Assembly (NCBI RefSeq): GCF_029761915.1
Contig: NZ_CP121695.1
Location: forward strand, 6,787,501 to 6,851,500
Direction of reading: 5' to 3'
DNA from: Bradyrhizobium sp. CB1650
Lineage (GTDB): Bacteria > Pseudomonadota > Alphaproteobacteria > Rhizobiales > Xanthobacteraceae
DNA: 64,000 nucleotides
Part shown: in pieces, positions 18,106 to 27,953 of the stretch
Position numbering within the stretch: the first letter of the stretch is position 1
Layout of the letters: each line of letters starts with the position of its first letter
Notes under the pieces: generated by a model
What the model saw: only the letters and a program-made list of their open reading frames with translations
Told to the model about the DNA's origin: nothing
The model's database searches: none
Made by a program: the position numbers and the translations under genes

Positions 18106-18600
18106 CTGGGGGTCCCAAGCAACCTGACGGTCGAATACTACGCGCAGCGCGCATCGAAACGCGGCCTGATCATCTCCGAAGCGACGCCGGTGTCGGCCCG
18201 CGGCAACGATTATGCCGGCGCACCTGGCATCTACTCGGACAATGAGTTCGCGGGATGGCAGCGCATCACCGACGCGGTGCACGCTAAGGGCAGTCGCATC
18301 TTCAAGCAATTATGGCATATTGGCCGGCAGTCGCACGTCGACTTGCAGCCGAATAGGGTCGCACCGGCCGCGCCTTCCGCCAATGCGGCCGAGGGCGGAC
18401 TTTAATCCCAGCTTGCGGCTTGACCCCGGCTTCCGCAGAAGCCACTGTCACGTTCGGCGATGGCCGCCTTCATCTCGAATCCGGATTTGCGGGAGCGCCT
18501 TCGGCAGGGCTTGCCAGTCATCCGCGACGACCCGGTCTACATTCTAAGTTGGCGACGCGCACGGCTTCACGGACTACACGACCGCGAAGGCGGGCGGCTG
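18106..18600 (+). pseudogene. old yellow enzyme (NemA-like) remnant with a large internal deletion
   Basis: The first block reads LTVEYYAQRASKRGLIISEA, TPVSARGNDYAGAPGIYSDN and GSRIFKQLWHIGRQSHVDLQ, typical of residues 35-120 of flavin-dependent ene-reductases such as N-ethylmaleimide reductase. A stop at about 18403 follows. After roughly 60 bases the extreme C-terminus resumes in another frame with FISNPDLRERLRQGLPVIRD and GDAHGFTDYTTAKAG. The barrel core with FMN and catalytic residues is gone, so it cannot function. Confidence 0.75.
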
Positions 18601-18602
18601 CG

Positions 18603-19458
18603 ACCTGCACCTGGCTCACTGCGCGTGTCACCAGGCCAGCGACCTGTTGAGCCAAGACGTGGTTCGCGCGACGCGACAATGAGGTGGGCACTCAGCTGAT
18701 GGCGATTTGGTCGCTGGCGAGCTTCCCGCTCGCCAGCGATTGCACGATCACTCCAGACCCTGGATTTGGCTCTGGAGAAACATCCGTAGCGCTTTAGCAG
18801 AGGCTCACCGCGTCTTCCGGTAGCCCAGCCGCGCGCGACGCACACTCGACCCGCGATCTGGCATCCACCGAACGAGCAGGAAACATATGATCTACATGCC
18901 CAATGCGGAACCCGGGCGATCTTGAGCAATTGGGCAGCGGCGTCCGTCGCTTCAAATGAGCGATCAGCCACTGAGTTTATGGTTAGAGCTGCCAACGAAA
19001 GGACGTTCTTCGCCATTTGGACGGCTTACGAAGCAACCGAAAAGCCCTCCTCGCACCAGATGCAAGAAAGTATGCGAACGCCACCCCCATACAAGCGCCT
19101 AGCTTCTTCCGCTCCATGAGCGCGGAATAGCCACGGCATCGTCAGCCAGGATAGGCGCTAACCGCCTTTGATTTCGTTGCGAGCCATTGCACATCGGCTC
19201 ACAAAGTCAGTGATGGCTAAGCACGGATGACACTAACTTCACTCACTAGTTCGTCCGCCGCTTAGCGGCTGTATCGCCTCGGAAGTTCCCTCGCGCTTTC
19301 CGCACAACCGTGGCGGCCCGCTCATCGCTCGGATCCATCTCTACCGGTCTCGCCCACTTCACCGACACTCGACTTCTCGCACATGTAGCCGAGCGAACCA
19401 CGACAACTAACATAGCTGGTCAACGCATTTAACAGGCTTTTACAGAGAACAACACGCC
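18603..19458. other. region without a recognisable gene
   Basis: Several short open frames occur on both strands, none with a recognisable family or supported start. It may be residual DNA from the deletion events that removed the kinase and ene-reductase. Confidence 0.4.
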
Positions 19459-19902
19459 GTGACGCCCGCGACAGGGCATCCTTCCCGCGGCATTTGTCCA
19501 TCTTCCTTGGCGGAAACTGTGATCAAGTCCCACAATCCCCTTGAGACCCCGGTCTCCCTCCCGCCTTTGATCGCGTCTTTGGTCGAAGCGATCAACACCT
19601 TTGACGTCGAGCGCCTAATGACCACTTTCGCCGAAGATGCTCTCGTCAACGATCAGCTAAGAGACTATTGGGGATGGCCGGCAATTAAGGAGTGGGCAGA
19701 ACGCAATATCGTCGGCGAGCGGCTAACGATGAAGGTAACCAAAGTCGCCAATCACTACGGGAACTTCATCGTAACGGCTGATGTTGATGGCAATTATGAT
19801 CAGCGTGGCCTGCCTGATCCGCTCGTGCATGTTTTCTATTGCACCGCGCATGGAAATTTGATTGTCCAGCTGATCATCCTACGCAATCGAGGCCAGATTT
19901 AA
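19459..19902 (+). CDS. NTF2/SnoaL-like protein (paralogue of 14586-15008)
   Basis: A 147-residue frame whose core, LPPLIASLVEAINTFDVERL, MTTFAEDALVNDQLRDYWGW and PAIKEWAERNIVGERLTMKV, aligns residue by residue with the protein at 14586-15008, and which ends VQLIILRNRGQI. The fold is NTF2-like; function is unknown. A GTG at 19459 opens the frame, without a strong ribosome site, so the true start is uncertain and could lie in the variable first 35 residues. It stands immediately upstream of the intact IS3 element and points towards it. Confidence 0.75.
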   Translation: MTPATGHPSRGICPSSLAETVIKSHNPLETPVSLPPLIASLVEAINTFDVERLMTTFAEDALVNDQLRDYWGWPAIKEWAERNIVGERLTMKVTKVANHYGNFIVTADVDGNYDQRGLPDPLVHVFYCTAHGNLIVQLIILRNRGQI

Positions 19903-20007
19903 CCAATTGCTTGCGATCGCGAGACGCGATCTCCGCTAACCCGACCTGAGCTGCTGCCGGTTTGATGGACACCGAAATTAGGTGTTTCATTAAGCCGGAG
20001 GTGGGCG

Positions 20008-20298
20008 ATGAGGAGACGGAAGTTCAGTCGCGAGTTCAAGGTCGAGGCGGTCAAGCTGGTCAGGGAGCGCGGGGTATCCGTGGCGCAAGCTGGCCGTGAC
20101 CTGGACGTTCATGAGAACGTGCTGCGCAAGTGGGTTAAGGAGTTCGGCTCTGACCCGGTACAGGCCTTTCCCGGCCATGGCCAGATGAAGCCTGAGCAGC
20201 AGGAGATCGAGCGGTTGCGCCGTGAGGTCGCCAAATTGAAGGCCGAGCGGGATATCCTAAAAAAGGCCGCAGCCTTCTTCGCGAAGAAAGCGACATGA
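20008..20298 (+). CDS. IS3-family OrfA (helix-turn-helix, leucine zipper)
   Basis: A 96-residue protein, MRRRKFSREFKVEAVKLVRE, with the HTH_Tnp_1 region GVSVAQAGRDLDVHENVLRK and a leucine-zipper tail QEIERLRREVAKLKAERDIL. OrfA binds the IS ends and, fused to OrfB by frameshifting, forms the active transposase. Its stop overlaps the ATG of orfB (ATGA at 20295-20298). Confidence 0.95.
   Translation: MRRRKFSREFKVEAVKLVRERGVSVAQAGRDLDVHENVLRKWVKEFGSDPVQAFPGHGQMKPEQQEIERLRREVAKLKAERDILKKAAAFFAKKAT
20259..20265 (+). promoter_or_regulatory. programmed -1 frameshift site A_AAA_AAG
   Basis: The heptamer AAAAAAG sits in register with the orfA frame as A AAA AAG (codons CTA AAA AAG). OrfB lies in the -1 frame. 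This is the canonical slippery site used by IS3 elements to make the OrfAB fusion transposase. Confidence 0.8.
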
Positions 20299-21161
20299 AG
20301 TTCGTCTTCATCGCGAAGCACCGGGCGATCTGGCCGGTGGCATGGCTATGCGATGCGCTGGGGGTGTCGCGGTCGGGCTTCCATGCCTGGCTGAACCGCT
20401 CGACCAGCGCCAGATCCCGCAGCGACGAAGAGCTCGGCGGCAAGGTGAAGGCCAGCTTCATGGCGAGCGACCGCACCTATGGCGCGCGCCGGGTGTGGCG
20501 TGACGTGCTCGCCGACGGGGCGGACTGTGGTCTCCACCAGATCGAACGGCTGATGCGCCTGCAGGGCTTGCGGGCACGGCCGCGCCGGCGGCGCTTGCCA
20601 AAGGACAGCGGCGATCGGCAGCTCGAGACGGTGCCGGCAAACCTGCTGGATCGGCAGTTCGCTGCCGAGCGACCGAACCAGAAGTGGATCGCCGACTTCA
20701 CCTATCTTTGGACCGCCGAGGGCTGGCTCTATGTGGCGGCGGTGATCGACCTGTTCTCGCGCCGGGTGGTGGGTTGGTCGATGAGCGCCGCTATGACGGC
20801 GCAGTTGGTGACCGACGCGCTGCTGATGGCAGTCTGGCGCCGGGGCAAGCCGGATGCGCTGTTGCACCATTCCGACCAGGGCAGCCAATACACCAGCGAG
20901 CAATTCCAGCGCCTGATGGCCGACCACGGCATCGTTTGCAGCATGAGCCGTTCCGGCAACGTCTGGGACAATGCGGCGATGGAAAGCTTCTTCTCGTCGC
21001 TCAAGACCGAACGAACGGAAAGCAAGACCTACAGGACCAGGGACGAGGCACGAGCCGATGTGTTCGATTACATCGAAAGATTTTACAACACGACCCGCAG
21101 GCACTCGACCATCGGCTATCTCAGCCCGGTTGAGTTCGAGCGCAAGGTGGGATTAGCTTAA
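20295..21161 (+). CDS. IS3-family OrfB, DDE transposase catalytic subunit
   Basis: A 288-residue integrase-core protein. The HTH_21 region (YGARRVWRDVLADGADCGLH) is followed by the rve domain: first Asp in KWIADFTYLWTAEGWLYVAA, second Asp in LLHHSDQGSQYTSEQFQRLM and the Glu in NVWDNAAMESFFSSLKTERT. It ends HSTIGYLSPVEFERKVGLA just inside the right inverted repeat. In IS3 elements the functional enzyme is the frameshift fusion OrfAB. Confidence 0.95.
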   Translation: MKFVFIAKHRAIWPVAWLCDALGVSRSGFHAWLNRSTSARSRSDEELGGKVKASFMASDRTYGARRVWRDVLADGADCGLHQIERLMRLQGLRARPRRRRLPKDSGDRQLETVPANLLDRQFAAERPNQKWIADFTYLWTAEGWLYVAAVIDLFSRRVVGWSMSAAMTAQLVTDALLMAVWRRGKPDALLHHSDQGSQYTSEQFQRLMADHGIVCSMSRSGNVWDNAAMESFFSSLKTERTESKTYRTRDEARADVFDYIERFYNTTRRHSTIGYLSPVEFERKVGLA

Positions 21162-21316
21162 CCCGGTGTCCATCAAACCGGCAGCAGCTCAACCATTCAA
21201 ATGCGGCCGATGTACCAGGCCTCACAGCACCGGCGCAATTATCTATCTTAAGCCTGGTGACCGCGCTCCCTCGGCTGTCGGCACGCCGGCCGCACCGAGT
21301 CCGAACCAGTTGCGTT

Positions 21317-24181
21317 TCAAATAGCTCTCTTTACCCGATCTTCGGTGGCGAGCCATGCTCGGGCTTCGCGGAGATCCGGAGTATCGAATCCTTCCTTGAA
21401 CCTACGATAGACGAGGGACAACGGCACCAATGCAGTTGGCTCATTTTGGAGCGTTCCGATGCGGGCCAGGCTCATAGCCACCCGGAGCTCGAATGCGAGG
21501 GCACCTTGTTGTTTCGCCAAACTCAGGCTCTGGCGAAACAACAGCTCTGCCTCCGTCAGACCGTGATCCGGATGGCTTCGCAAAAGCAACTCTCCTTTGA
21601 TGCGCAGCAAGTCCGCGGTGCACCAGCGCTCGCCCTCCTTGGCAGACAAGGCAAGCGCCTCATCCACTGTAGAAATTCCCTCCAATGCGCGCCCTACCAG
21701 TCCCAATGCCTTTCCGCTTGCTCCGAGAAGCTCGGGTAGCCGTGTTCCCCATCCGCCATCGCGGAAGGCATTTATCGCTGTAATCAGAGCCTGTACGCCT
21801 TGGATTGCGTCACCACGCTCCACTAAGAGTTGCGCTTCCAGGCAACGTCCCCAGCTCTCCCAAAACGGTAAGTTATGTTGGATCGCCGTATCCAGGAGCA
21901 TCCGTACATAGGCTTCGGCAGCCTCGAGGTCACGCGCCATCAGTGCGACCGGACAGGCGCCCTCTGCAAGTGCGTAGCAAGTTGAAACACCATGGCCGAC
22001 CTCTACCGCGTTATTGATGTTTTGCCTTGTCAGCCGCAACGCTTGATCGGCGAAGCCCTGTAGCCACAGCACACGCGCCAGGACGGCGCGACCCAGCGTA
22101 AGCTGATCAAATTGAAAACGAATTCGATGTCGTTCATGATAGACAGGACGATAGCGGTCTACCATTGTCTGAAGGGCGCAACGTGCGCCCGCCTGGTCAC
22201 CCAGATAGTGCAGGGTGACGCCCGTCAAACGTTTACCAACCAGCAAGTCAGAGTCACTTTCGACCTTCGAAGCAAGTTTGACAAATTGATTCGCGATCTC
22301 ATGCGATCTTCGGCTTTCCGCGTTATTGAATCGACATGTCCAAATGCTCCAGAGCGCACGAAGCTGGTGATCGACGTCGCCCACCTCGCGCGCGAGATCG
22401 AGTGCGCTCTCGAGCACCGCAATCGTGTCTGGCAGGAAGCCAGTGGAGTTTGTCATGACAAAGCCAAGCGCCGCCACGAGCTCAAGCCGCGAACGCACGT
22501 CGAGCGCGTCGACTTCGGAACTATTCAAAGCGAGCTCTAGTCTCGATCGGCATTCAACCAGCAACGATAGTTGGCACCACACGGGGGTCGCAGCTACGGT
22601 GAGCGCAACGCCAATCGTTGGGTCTCCGCCGGGCGAGAAAGCCCAATCCAGCGCGGCCCGAATATTGTCGATCTCGCGGCGATAGAACGAAAGCGGGTGC
22701 AAGACCTGAGGCTCCCCCGAATCAGACTTGCTGCTAGTGAAACGATCCTTGAAGTAGAGCGCATGCCTCCGTGCGGCCTCCTGCTCGCCCTTGCTCTCCC
22801 AAAGCTTTTCGCGTGCATAAGCGCGGGTGGTCTCGAGTAGCCGCCATCTCGGCGTTCCGTCGAAGTCCTCGAGCGTAACAAGCGACTTTGCCACGAGATT
22901 GCCGATTAGGTCGGTGACTTGCTCGTCCGAACCGTCGGAGCCACCGACAACCGCAACCGCGGCCTTCAACGTAAAGCCGCCGGCGAAGATTGCCAGCCTG
23001 CAAAGGCAGCCTCTTTCGGCAACGCTCAGGAGACCAAAGCTCCAGTCCAGAGTAGCGCGAAGCGTTTGGTGCCTTGGTAGCGCCGTTCGGCGCCCCCGGA
23101 CCAAAACCGAGAAGATGTCGCTTAGCCGATCGGCAACATGAGCAAGCCCAAGAATCGCGGCTTGTGCCGCGGCAAATTCAATCGCCAGCGGTATGCCATC
23201 CAGCCGACGGCAAACTCTGCCAATCGTCCTGAGATCGACTGGGCTCAATGCCAAGCTGGAGCATTGCGCTCTCAGCCTTGCAACGAACAACTCGACCGCG
23301 CTGTGCGATGCGATCAAGGACGGCGCCTGCATCTCTACGGGCGGCACGGTGAGCGACGGTACCCGGTAAACAAACTCACCTTCGGTCCGAAGCAATTCTC
23401 GGCTCGTCGACAAGATTGTCGTGTGCGGGCAGTTCTGGACGATATTGTCCGCTACTTGTGCCACCGCATCAATGACATGCTCGCAGTTGTCGAGAACGAT
23501 CAGAAACGGCTGCTGATCAATCGCGCGAGCTATAGCAGCGGGAGAAACTTCGGCTCCATGAGGTAGGCCGAGCGCTGTCGAAACGGTCGATGGAACAAGA
23601 GCAGGATCAACCAAGGGCGCGAGGTCCACAAAGGCGCACTGGCCGTGAAAATCGCGCAAGAGACCACGCGCGGCATCGATTGCTAACCGGGTTTTTCCAA
23701 TTCCGCCAGGGCCGGTCACTGTGACCAAGCGATTCGCCGACAGGGAACCGCGTAGATCCTCTAGCGCGGCCCCCCGACCGAACAGTTCTGAACTGAAGCT
23801 TGGCAGGCTAGTCGAAGCTACGCCCGCGCTTTGGCCAACGGGCTGAGGCCGGCGTACGGCTCCCGAAGTTACAATCCAATTACCGATCAGACGATAACCC
23901 CGGCCGGACGCCGTTCGCAGTAGGTCACGATCCTTGCCTAGCGCCTTGCGGATCGCCGAAATGTGTACCTCGATCGTGTTCTCATTGACCATGCTGCCAG
24001 GCCAAACCCGGCTCATCAACTCATCTTTGGTGACATGCTTGGGGGCCGCCTGAACGAGAATTTGCAAGATTTCGAACGATCGCCCTCCGACGGGTACTAT
24101 CGAACCCCTGACGCGCAACTCACGCAGCAAAAGATCGACTTCCCATTCCCCAGATCGATAAAGGAGGACTTGTTCAGACAT
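21317..24181 (-). CDS. winged-helix / NB-ARC ATPase / TPR-like transcriptional regulator
   Basis: A 954-residue protein. Residues 1-105 form an OmpR/PhoB-type winged helix (VGGRSFEILQILVQAAPKHV, SRVWPGSMVNENTIEVHISA, IRKALGKDRDLLRTASGRGY). An STAND-type ATPase follows, with Walker A VTVTGPGGIGKTRLAIDAAR, a Walker B-like LIVLDNCEHVIDAVAQVADN and RLDGIPLAIEFAAAQAAILG. The C-terminal half is helical and TPR-like, ending in DLREARAWLATEDRVKRAI. Such proteins are cytoplasmic ATP-dependent signal integrators (AfsR/MalT-like) and need no receiver domain. It is divergent from the paralogue at 24566, with a shared 384-bp promoter region. Ligand and target are unknown. Confidence 0.88.
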   Translation of the reverse strand: MSEQVLLYRSGEWEVDLLLRELRVRGSIVPVGGRSFEILQILVQAAPKHVTKDELMSRVWPGSMVNENTIEVHISAIRKALGKDRDLLRTASGRGYRLIGNWIVTSGAVRRPQPVGQSAGVASTSLPSFSSELFGRGAALEDLRGSLSANRLVTVTGPGGIGKTRLAIDAARGLLRDFHGQCAFVDLAPLVDPALVPSTVSTALGLPHGAEVSPAAIARAIDQQPFLIVLDNCEHVIDAVAQVADNIVQNCPHTTILSTSRELLRTEGEFVYRVPSLTVPPVEMQAPSLIASHSAVELFVARLRAQCSSLALSPVDLRTIGRVCRRLDGIPLAIEFAAAQAAILGLAHVADRLSDIFSVLVRGRRTALPRHQTLRATLDWSFGLLSVAERGCLCRLAIFAGGFTLKAAVAVVGGSDGSDEQVTDLIGNLVAKSLVTLEDFDGTPRWRLLETTRAYAREKLWESKGEQEAARRHALYFKDRFTSSKSDSGEPQVLHPLSFYRREIDNIRAALDWAFSPGGDPTIGVALTVAATPVWCQLSLLVECRSRLELALNSSEVDALDVRSRLELVAALGFVMTNSTGFLPDTIAVLESALDLAREVGDVDHQLRALWSIWTCRFNNAESRRSHEIANQFVKLASKVESDSDLLVGKRLTGVTLHYLGDQAGARCALQTMVDRYRPVYHERHRIRFQFDQLTLGRAVLARVLWLQGFADQALRLTRQNINNAVEVGHGVSTCYALAEGACPVALMARDLEAAEAYVRMLLDTAIQHNLPFWESWGRCLEAQLLVERGDAIQGVQALITAINAFRDGGWGTRLPELLGASGKALGLVGRALEGISTVDEALALSAKEGERWCTADLLRIKGELLLRSHPDHGLTEAELLFRQSLSLAKQQGALAFELRVAMSLARIGTLQNEPTALVPLSLVYRRFKEGFDTPDLREARAWLATEDRVKRAI

Positions 24182-24565
24182 ACCAACCTAACGGTCCTGC
24201 GCGATCCTCGCCTTCTACAGAAGACGCCCTACGCAGGGGTGGCTTACCACCCTATTTGCCCGGCTCAAGGCACAAGCTTGGTGGGCAACTCGTGTAACAA
24301 TCGGTGATACTTAGGCATTTTCTCGCTGCGGAACAAGTGTATCGAAGCGCCGCCGCAAACCGACCGTGATTCTCAACCGAGCACTCTGCATGCTCCGATT
24401 CTGACTGATCTGGCCAAGGTTTCATGACGCAGGCACAGATTCAGGATTTTTCAGGTTTTCCCAAAGGAAACCGATGGCGTCCCGTCCCATAACAGATACG
24501 ACGCCCGTTGGCCGAAGTTCCGGACGTCAAGCGTACAACATCGGCAGCGAGGACTTTACTGCTCT
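24182..24565. promoter_or_regulatory. shared intergenic region of two divergent regulators
   Basis: 384 bp separate two divergently transcribed winged-helix/NB-ARC genes, so both promoters must lie here. No recognisable operator or conserved repeat was found, and no small gene is supported. Confidence 0.5.
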
Positions 24566-27484
24566 ATGAGCGAGGACTACTTGGGGCTGAATTCCAACAA
24601 AGCGACGCCCGAAACCATAGCCGATAGTCTCGACAACTTGCGGGGCCACAACGATCTTAAGTTCGGCCCCTTCAGTCTCTCCGTTGCAGAGAGGCAGCTA
24701 AGAAAGGGAGATCATTCTATCCCCCTCGGCAGTCGCGCACTGGATGTCCTTATCAAGCTTACGGAACGACCCGGCGAGGTCGTCACGAATAAAGAGCTGG
24801 TTGCGCGCGTATGGCCCGATGTCGTCGTTGAGGAGGCAAATCTCCGCGTGCAAATTGCCGCTCTTCGCAAAGCGCTGGGGGATGGCATCGACAATGCTCG
24901 GTACATATCCAACGTCCCAGGCCGGGGCTATTGCTTCGTCGCGACCATCGCGCAGGGCGTGACAAGAGAAGCTCTACCGCCGCACCTAGCCACCAACGTC
25001 ACGAACCAGATGCAAAAGCTGCCGCCTCTGCTCACCAGAATGGTTGGTCGGGATGAAACTGTTCGCGCGCTGCTCAGCCAAATGACGGCGCGACGCTTCG
25101 TAAGTATTGTCGGTCCCGGCGGCGTCGGAAAGACAACAGTAGCGGTTGCGGTCGGCCACGCGCTCCTCGACGCATTCCAAGGAGCCGTTGTTTTCGTTGA
25201 CCTGGGTGCCCTCACCGATCCCCGCCTGGTTGCGACCGCAGTCGCGTCATCGCTGGGTGTCACGACGAGCTCGCAAGACCCGATGCTCGGCTTGCTCGGC
25301 TTTCTTCGTGACAGAAGAACTCTTCTGATACTTGATAGCTGCGAGCATCTCATCGACGCCGCAGCACAGCTTGGCGAACGCGTCGTGAATGAAACGCCGC
25401 AAGCGCACATTCTTGCGACCAGCCGCGAAGCACTGCGAGCTGAAGGCGAGCACGTTCACTTATTGTATCCTCTCGATACTCCTCCGTATCGCCCCGGCCT
25501 GTCGGCGGACGAAGCACTTCAGTATCCGGCCGTGCAACTCTTCATGGACCGCGCGTTCGCCGCAGGCCACTACTCAGAATTGTCCGATACCGATGCGTTG
25601 GACGTAGCTAGCATTTGTCGTCGACTCGATGGCATAGCCCTCGCCATCGAGCTAGCGGCAAGTCGCGTCGGAAACCTCGGGATCAACGGCACCGCAGAAC
25701 TGCTAGACAACAGGTTCGGCGGGGTCTGGAACGGGCGACGCACGGCCCTCCCGAGACATCAGACTCTGAACTCGATGCTCGACTGGAGTTATAATCTACT
25801 TTCGGATCTGGAGCGTTTGGTCCTTTGTAGGCTTTCCATTTTTGTCGGAGAGTTCACGATCACAGCTGCACGCGATGTCGCGACCGAAGCAGAATTCGAG
25901 GATGCGCACGTCATGCAAGCAGTGACCGATCTGGTCGCGAAGTCGCTCATTTCGACGAAGTCTGGACAGAAATCTACCAATTACCGGCTGCTTGACACGA
26001 CGCGCGCGTACGCGCTGGCCAAGCTCGCTGATCGTGGAGAGGCCGACAGGATCGCCCGTCGGCATGCAGAGACGTTTTGCAGGTACCTCAACGACGACCG
26101 CAATCTTCAATCCGGAAACGTCGACGAAGTCTTGGTGAAGTATGCTTGGCAGATAGGCAACGTGCGGGCTGCTCTAGATTGGGCTCTTTCTGCGCGTGGA
26201 GATCGGGCCATCGGCGTCGAGCTTGCTGCGTGTGCAGCACCACTACTGATTGGAATGTCATTACTCGACGAATGCGCGAATTATTGTCAGTGTGCTCTCG
26301 CGATGATTGATGTGACATCAGGCGACGCGAGATTGGAAATGATCCTGCAACAGGCCTTGGCGCTTTCATCCATGTTCACCAAGGGCAATGGCAATGAAGT
26401 TCGCGCCGCGATCGACCGAGGGCTCCAACTGGCTGAGAACTTGAATGACCGGCCACACCAACTGACGCTCCTAGCTGGCCTAAATGTCTTTCTAACTAGA
26501 ATCGCCGACTTTAGCGGTTCAATTGAAGTTGCGCAGCGCGCACTACGCGTTGCGCAAGCGGACAAGAATGCTGCCGGAATTGTGATGAGTGAGTGGATGC
26601 TCGGGGTCTCACAGCACCTTGCAGGGAACCAGGCAGCAGCACAACGTCATTGCGAGGACGGTATGATTCACGCGGCCGAACTTGGCGCGCTGAATCCGAA
26701 TTGGTTTGGGTACGATCATCGGGTCCGCGCGTTGGTCGCCTTGGCACGTGCTTTATGGCTTCGAGGTCTCTCGGACCAAGCAAGCAGAGCCGCGCAACAA
26801 GCCATCGATGAAGCAGCATATCGAGATCAACCCACTTCGGTCTGCATTTCGTTCATCTATGGGGCTCCGGTCTTCCGGTGGATCGGTGATTTGGATCGAG
26901 CTGAACATTCGTTCGATCAACTTATAAAATGCGCCGAGAGATATTCATTGGCCCCTTACCGGGCCCTTGGCATCGCCTTGAAAGGCGAGGTAATGGTGGC
27001 GCGAGGCGAAGCAGATAAGGGTCTTCGACTGGTGCGAGAAGCGCTTGCGGCCTTGTACTCTGAGCAGCATAAGATCCTGCTGACAGTCTTCACAGCTGCC
27101 TTGGCCGAAGGCCTACGAAAAACCGGACAGCTGGAGGAAGCTCTTCTTACCCTCAACGGAGCCATAAGTCGAGCAACAAGCTGTGGCGCGACATTTGACT
27201 TAGCCGACCTTCTGCGCCTGAAGGCGGAAGTGCTCATGGAGATGCCACAAGGGGATCGCGAGGCAGCCTTGAATTCCCTGAAGGAGTCGATGGAGTTGGC
27301 GCGGGAGCAGTCCGCCCTAGCCTACGAGTTGCGTTCGGCCATAGTCTTAGCACGATTGCTTTCGAAGAGCGGCCAGCGAGACGAAGCAAGAGACATCCTA
27401 GGGCAAGTTTACGGCCGCTTCACTGAGGGTCATGAAACGTCGGATCTCAAATTGGCAAGTTCACTACTCAGGACATTGCAATAA
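24566..27484 (+). CDS. winged-helix / NB-ARC ATPase / TPR-like transcriptional regulator (paralogue)
   Basis: A 972-residue protein of the same layout as the divergent 21317-24181 gene: winged helix (LGSRALDVLIKLTERPGEVV, ARVWPDVVVEEANLRVQIAA, NVPGRGYCFVATI), Walker A VSIVGPGGVGKTTVAVAVGH, LLILDSCEHLIDAAAQLGER, RRLDGIALAIELAASRVGNL, then helical repeats. The two differ substantially and are not a recent duplication. Its winged helix and last 130 residues are much closer to the mini-protein at 54398-55393 than to its divergent partner. It is followed after 180 bases by the CRGC-protein gene on the same strand, whose regulation it might influence, though this is only positional. Confidence 0.88.
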   Translation: MSEDYLGLNSNKATPETIADSLDNLRGHNDLKFGPFSLSVAERQLRKGDHSIPLGSRALDVLIKLTERPGEVVTNKELVARVWPDVVVEEANLRVQIAALRKALGDGIDNARYISNVPGRGYCFVATIAQGVTREALPPHLATNVTNQMQKLPPLLTRMVGRDETVRALLSQMTARRFVSIVGPGGVGKTTVAVAVGHALLDAFQGAVVFVDLGALTDPRLVATAVASSLGVTTSSQDPMLGLLGFLRDRRTLLILDSCEHLIDAAAQLGERVVNETPQAHILATSREALRAEGEHVHLLYPLDTPPYRPGLSADEALQYPAVQLFMDRAFAAGHYSELSDTDALDVASICRRLDGIALAIELAASRVGNLGINGTAELLDNRFGGVWNGRRTALPRHQTLNSMLDWSYNLLSDLERLVLCRLSIFVGEFTITAARDVATEAEFEDAHVMQAVTDLVAKSLISTKSGQKSTNYRLLDTTRAYALAKLADRGEADRIARRHAETFCRYLNDDRNLQSGNVDEVLVKYAWQIGNVRAALDWALSARGDRAIGVELAACAAPLLIGMSLLDECANYCQCALAMIDVTSGDARLEMILQQALALSSMFTKGNGNEVRAAIDRGLQLAENLNDRPHQLTLLAGLNVFLTRIADFSGSIEVAQRALRVAQADKNAAGIVMSEWMLGVSQHLAGNQAAAQRHCEDGMIHAAELGALNPNWFGYDHRVRALVALARALWLRGLSDQASRAAQQAIDEAAYRDQPTSVCISFIYGAPVFRWIGDLDRAEHSFDQLIKCAERYSLAPYRALGIALKGEVMVARGEADKGLRLVREALAALYSEQHKILLTVFTAALAEGLRKTGQLEEALLTLNGAISRATSCGATFDLADLLRLKAEVLMEMPQGDREAALNSLKESMELAREQSALAYELRSAIVLARLLSKSGQRDEARDILGQVYGRFTEGHETSDLKLASSLLRTLQ

Positions 27485-27662
27485 CCCGTCGTAGCGATCG
27501 CTTTGAGACATCCCGCGGCGCCATTGCAAGGGTCGCGTCTCTAACGGCGCTTGGTCGCGCTATTATCCGGCAAGACTAGCTTCGTCACAACAATCGGGGA
27601 AAAGCATCCACATAGAGAATGACTATTCTTGCTAAAGAGCACGAATGAATTGGAGAGTAACA

Positions 27663-27941
27663 ATGAAACAACATAGACTGGCGAGAAGCATTGCATTGTC
27701 CACCGTCACTTTGCTCGTTGTTTCCTATCTACCGACAGCTGCGCTAGCGGACTCGCCGGCACCCAAGAAGCAACCTTCGTCATCCACCGAAGTTGTCCGT
27801 GTCCAACCTCGCGGTCAGACCTTTATGCCAAACTCCACCGAGGACGATGCTATTCAGAAACGCTTGACGATCTTTAACGACAAACAGGGACTTGAGGATG
27901 TTGCACTGGACAAGAGACTAAGGATTTGTCGAGGCTGCTAA
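27663..27941 (+). CDS. small secreted protein with C-terminal ICRGC motif
   Basis: A 92-residue protein starting MKQHRLARSIALSTVTLLVV with cleavage predicted after PTAALA. The mature part is short and charged (DSPAPKKQPSSSTEVVRVQP) and ends VALDKRLRICRGC. GGAGAGTAACA precedes the ATG at 27663, which is why this start is chosen over the in-frame ATG at 27645. The terminal block matches the second such protein at 44715 (LDRKLIICRGC). I recognise the style from Bradyrhizobium genomes but know no function. The two Cys, three residues apart at the very end, could bind metal or form a redox pair in the periplasm. A G/C-rich hairpin follows the stop. Confidence 0.75.
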   Translation: MKQHRLARSIALSTVTLLVVSYLPTAALADSPAPKKQPSSSTEVVRVQPRGQTFMPNSTEDDAIQKRLTIFNDKQGLEDVALDKRLRICRGC

Positions 27942-27953
27942 TTTGAAAGGCCT

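Larger units (their letters stand above)
19947..21191 (+). mobile_element. intact IS3-family insertion sequence, 1245 bp
   Basis: Both ends carry a perfect 28-bp inverted repeat starting TGAGCTGCTGCCGGTTTGAT (19947-19974 and complement at 21164-21191). The element is flanked by the 3-bp direct repeat ACC (19944-19946 and 21192-21194), the target duplication expected for IS3. It contains an overlapping orfA/orfB pair with a slippery heptamer. All parts look functional, so this is probably the most recent insertion in the window. Confidence 0.93.
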
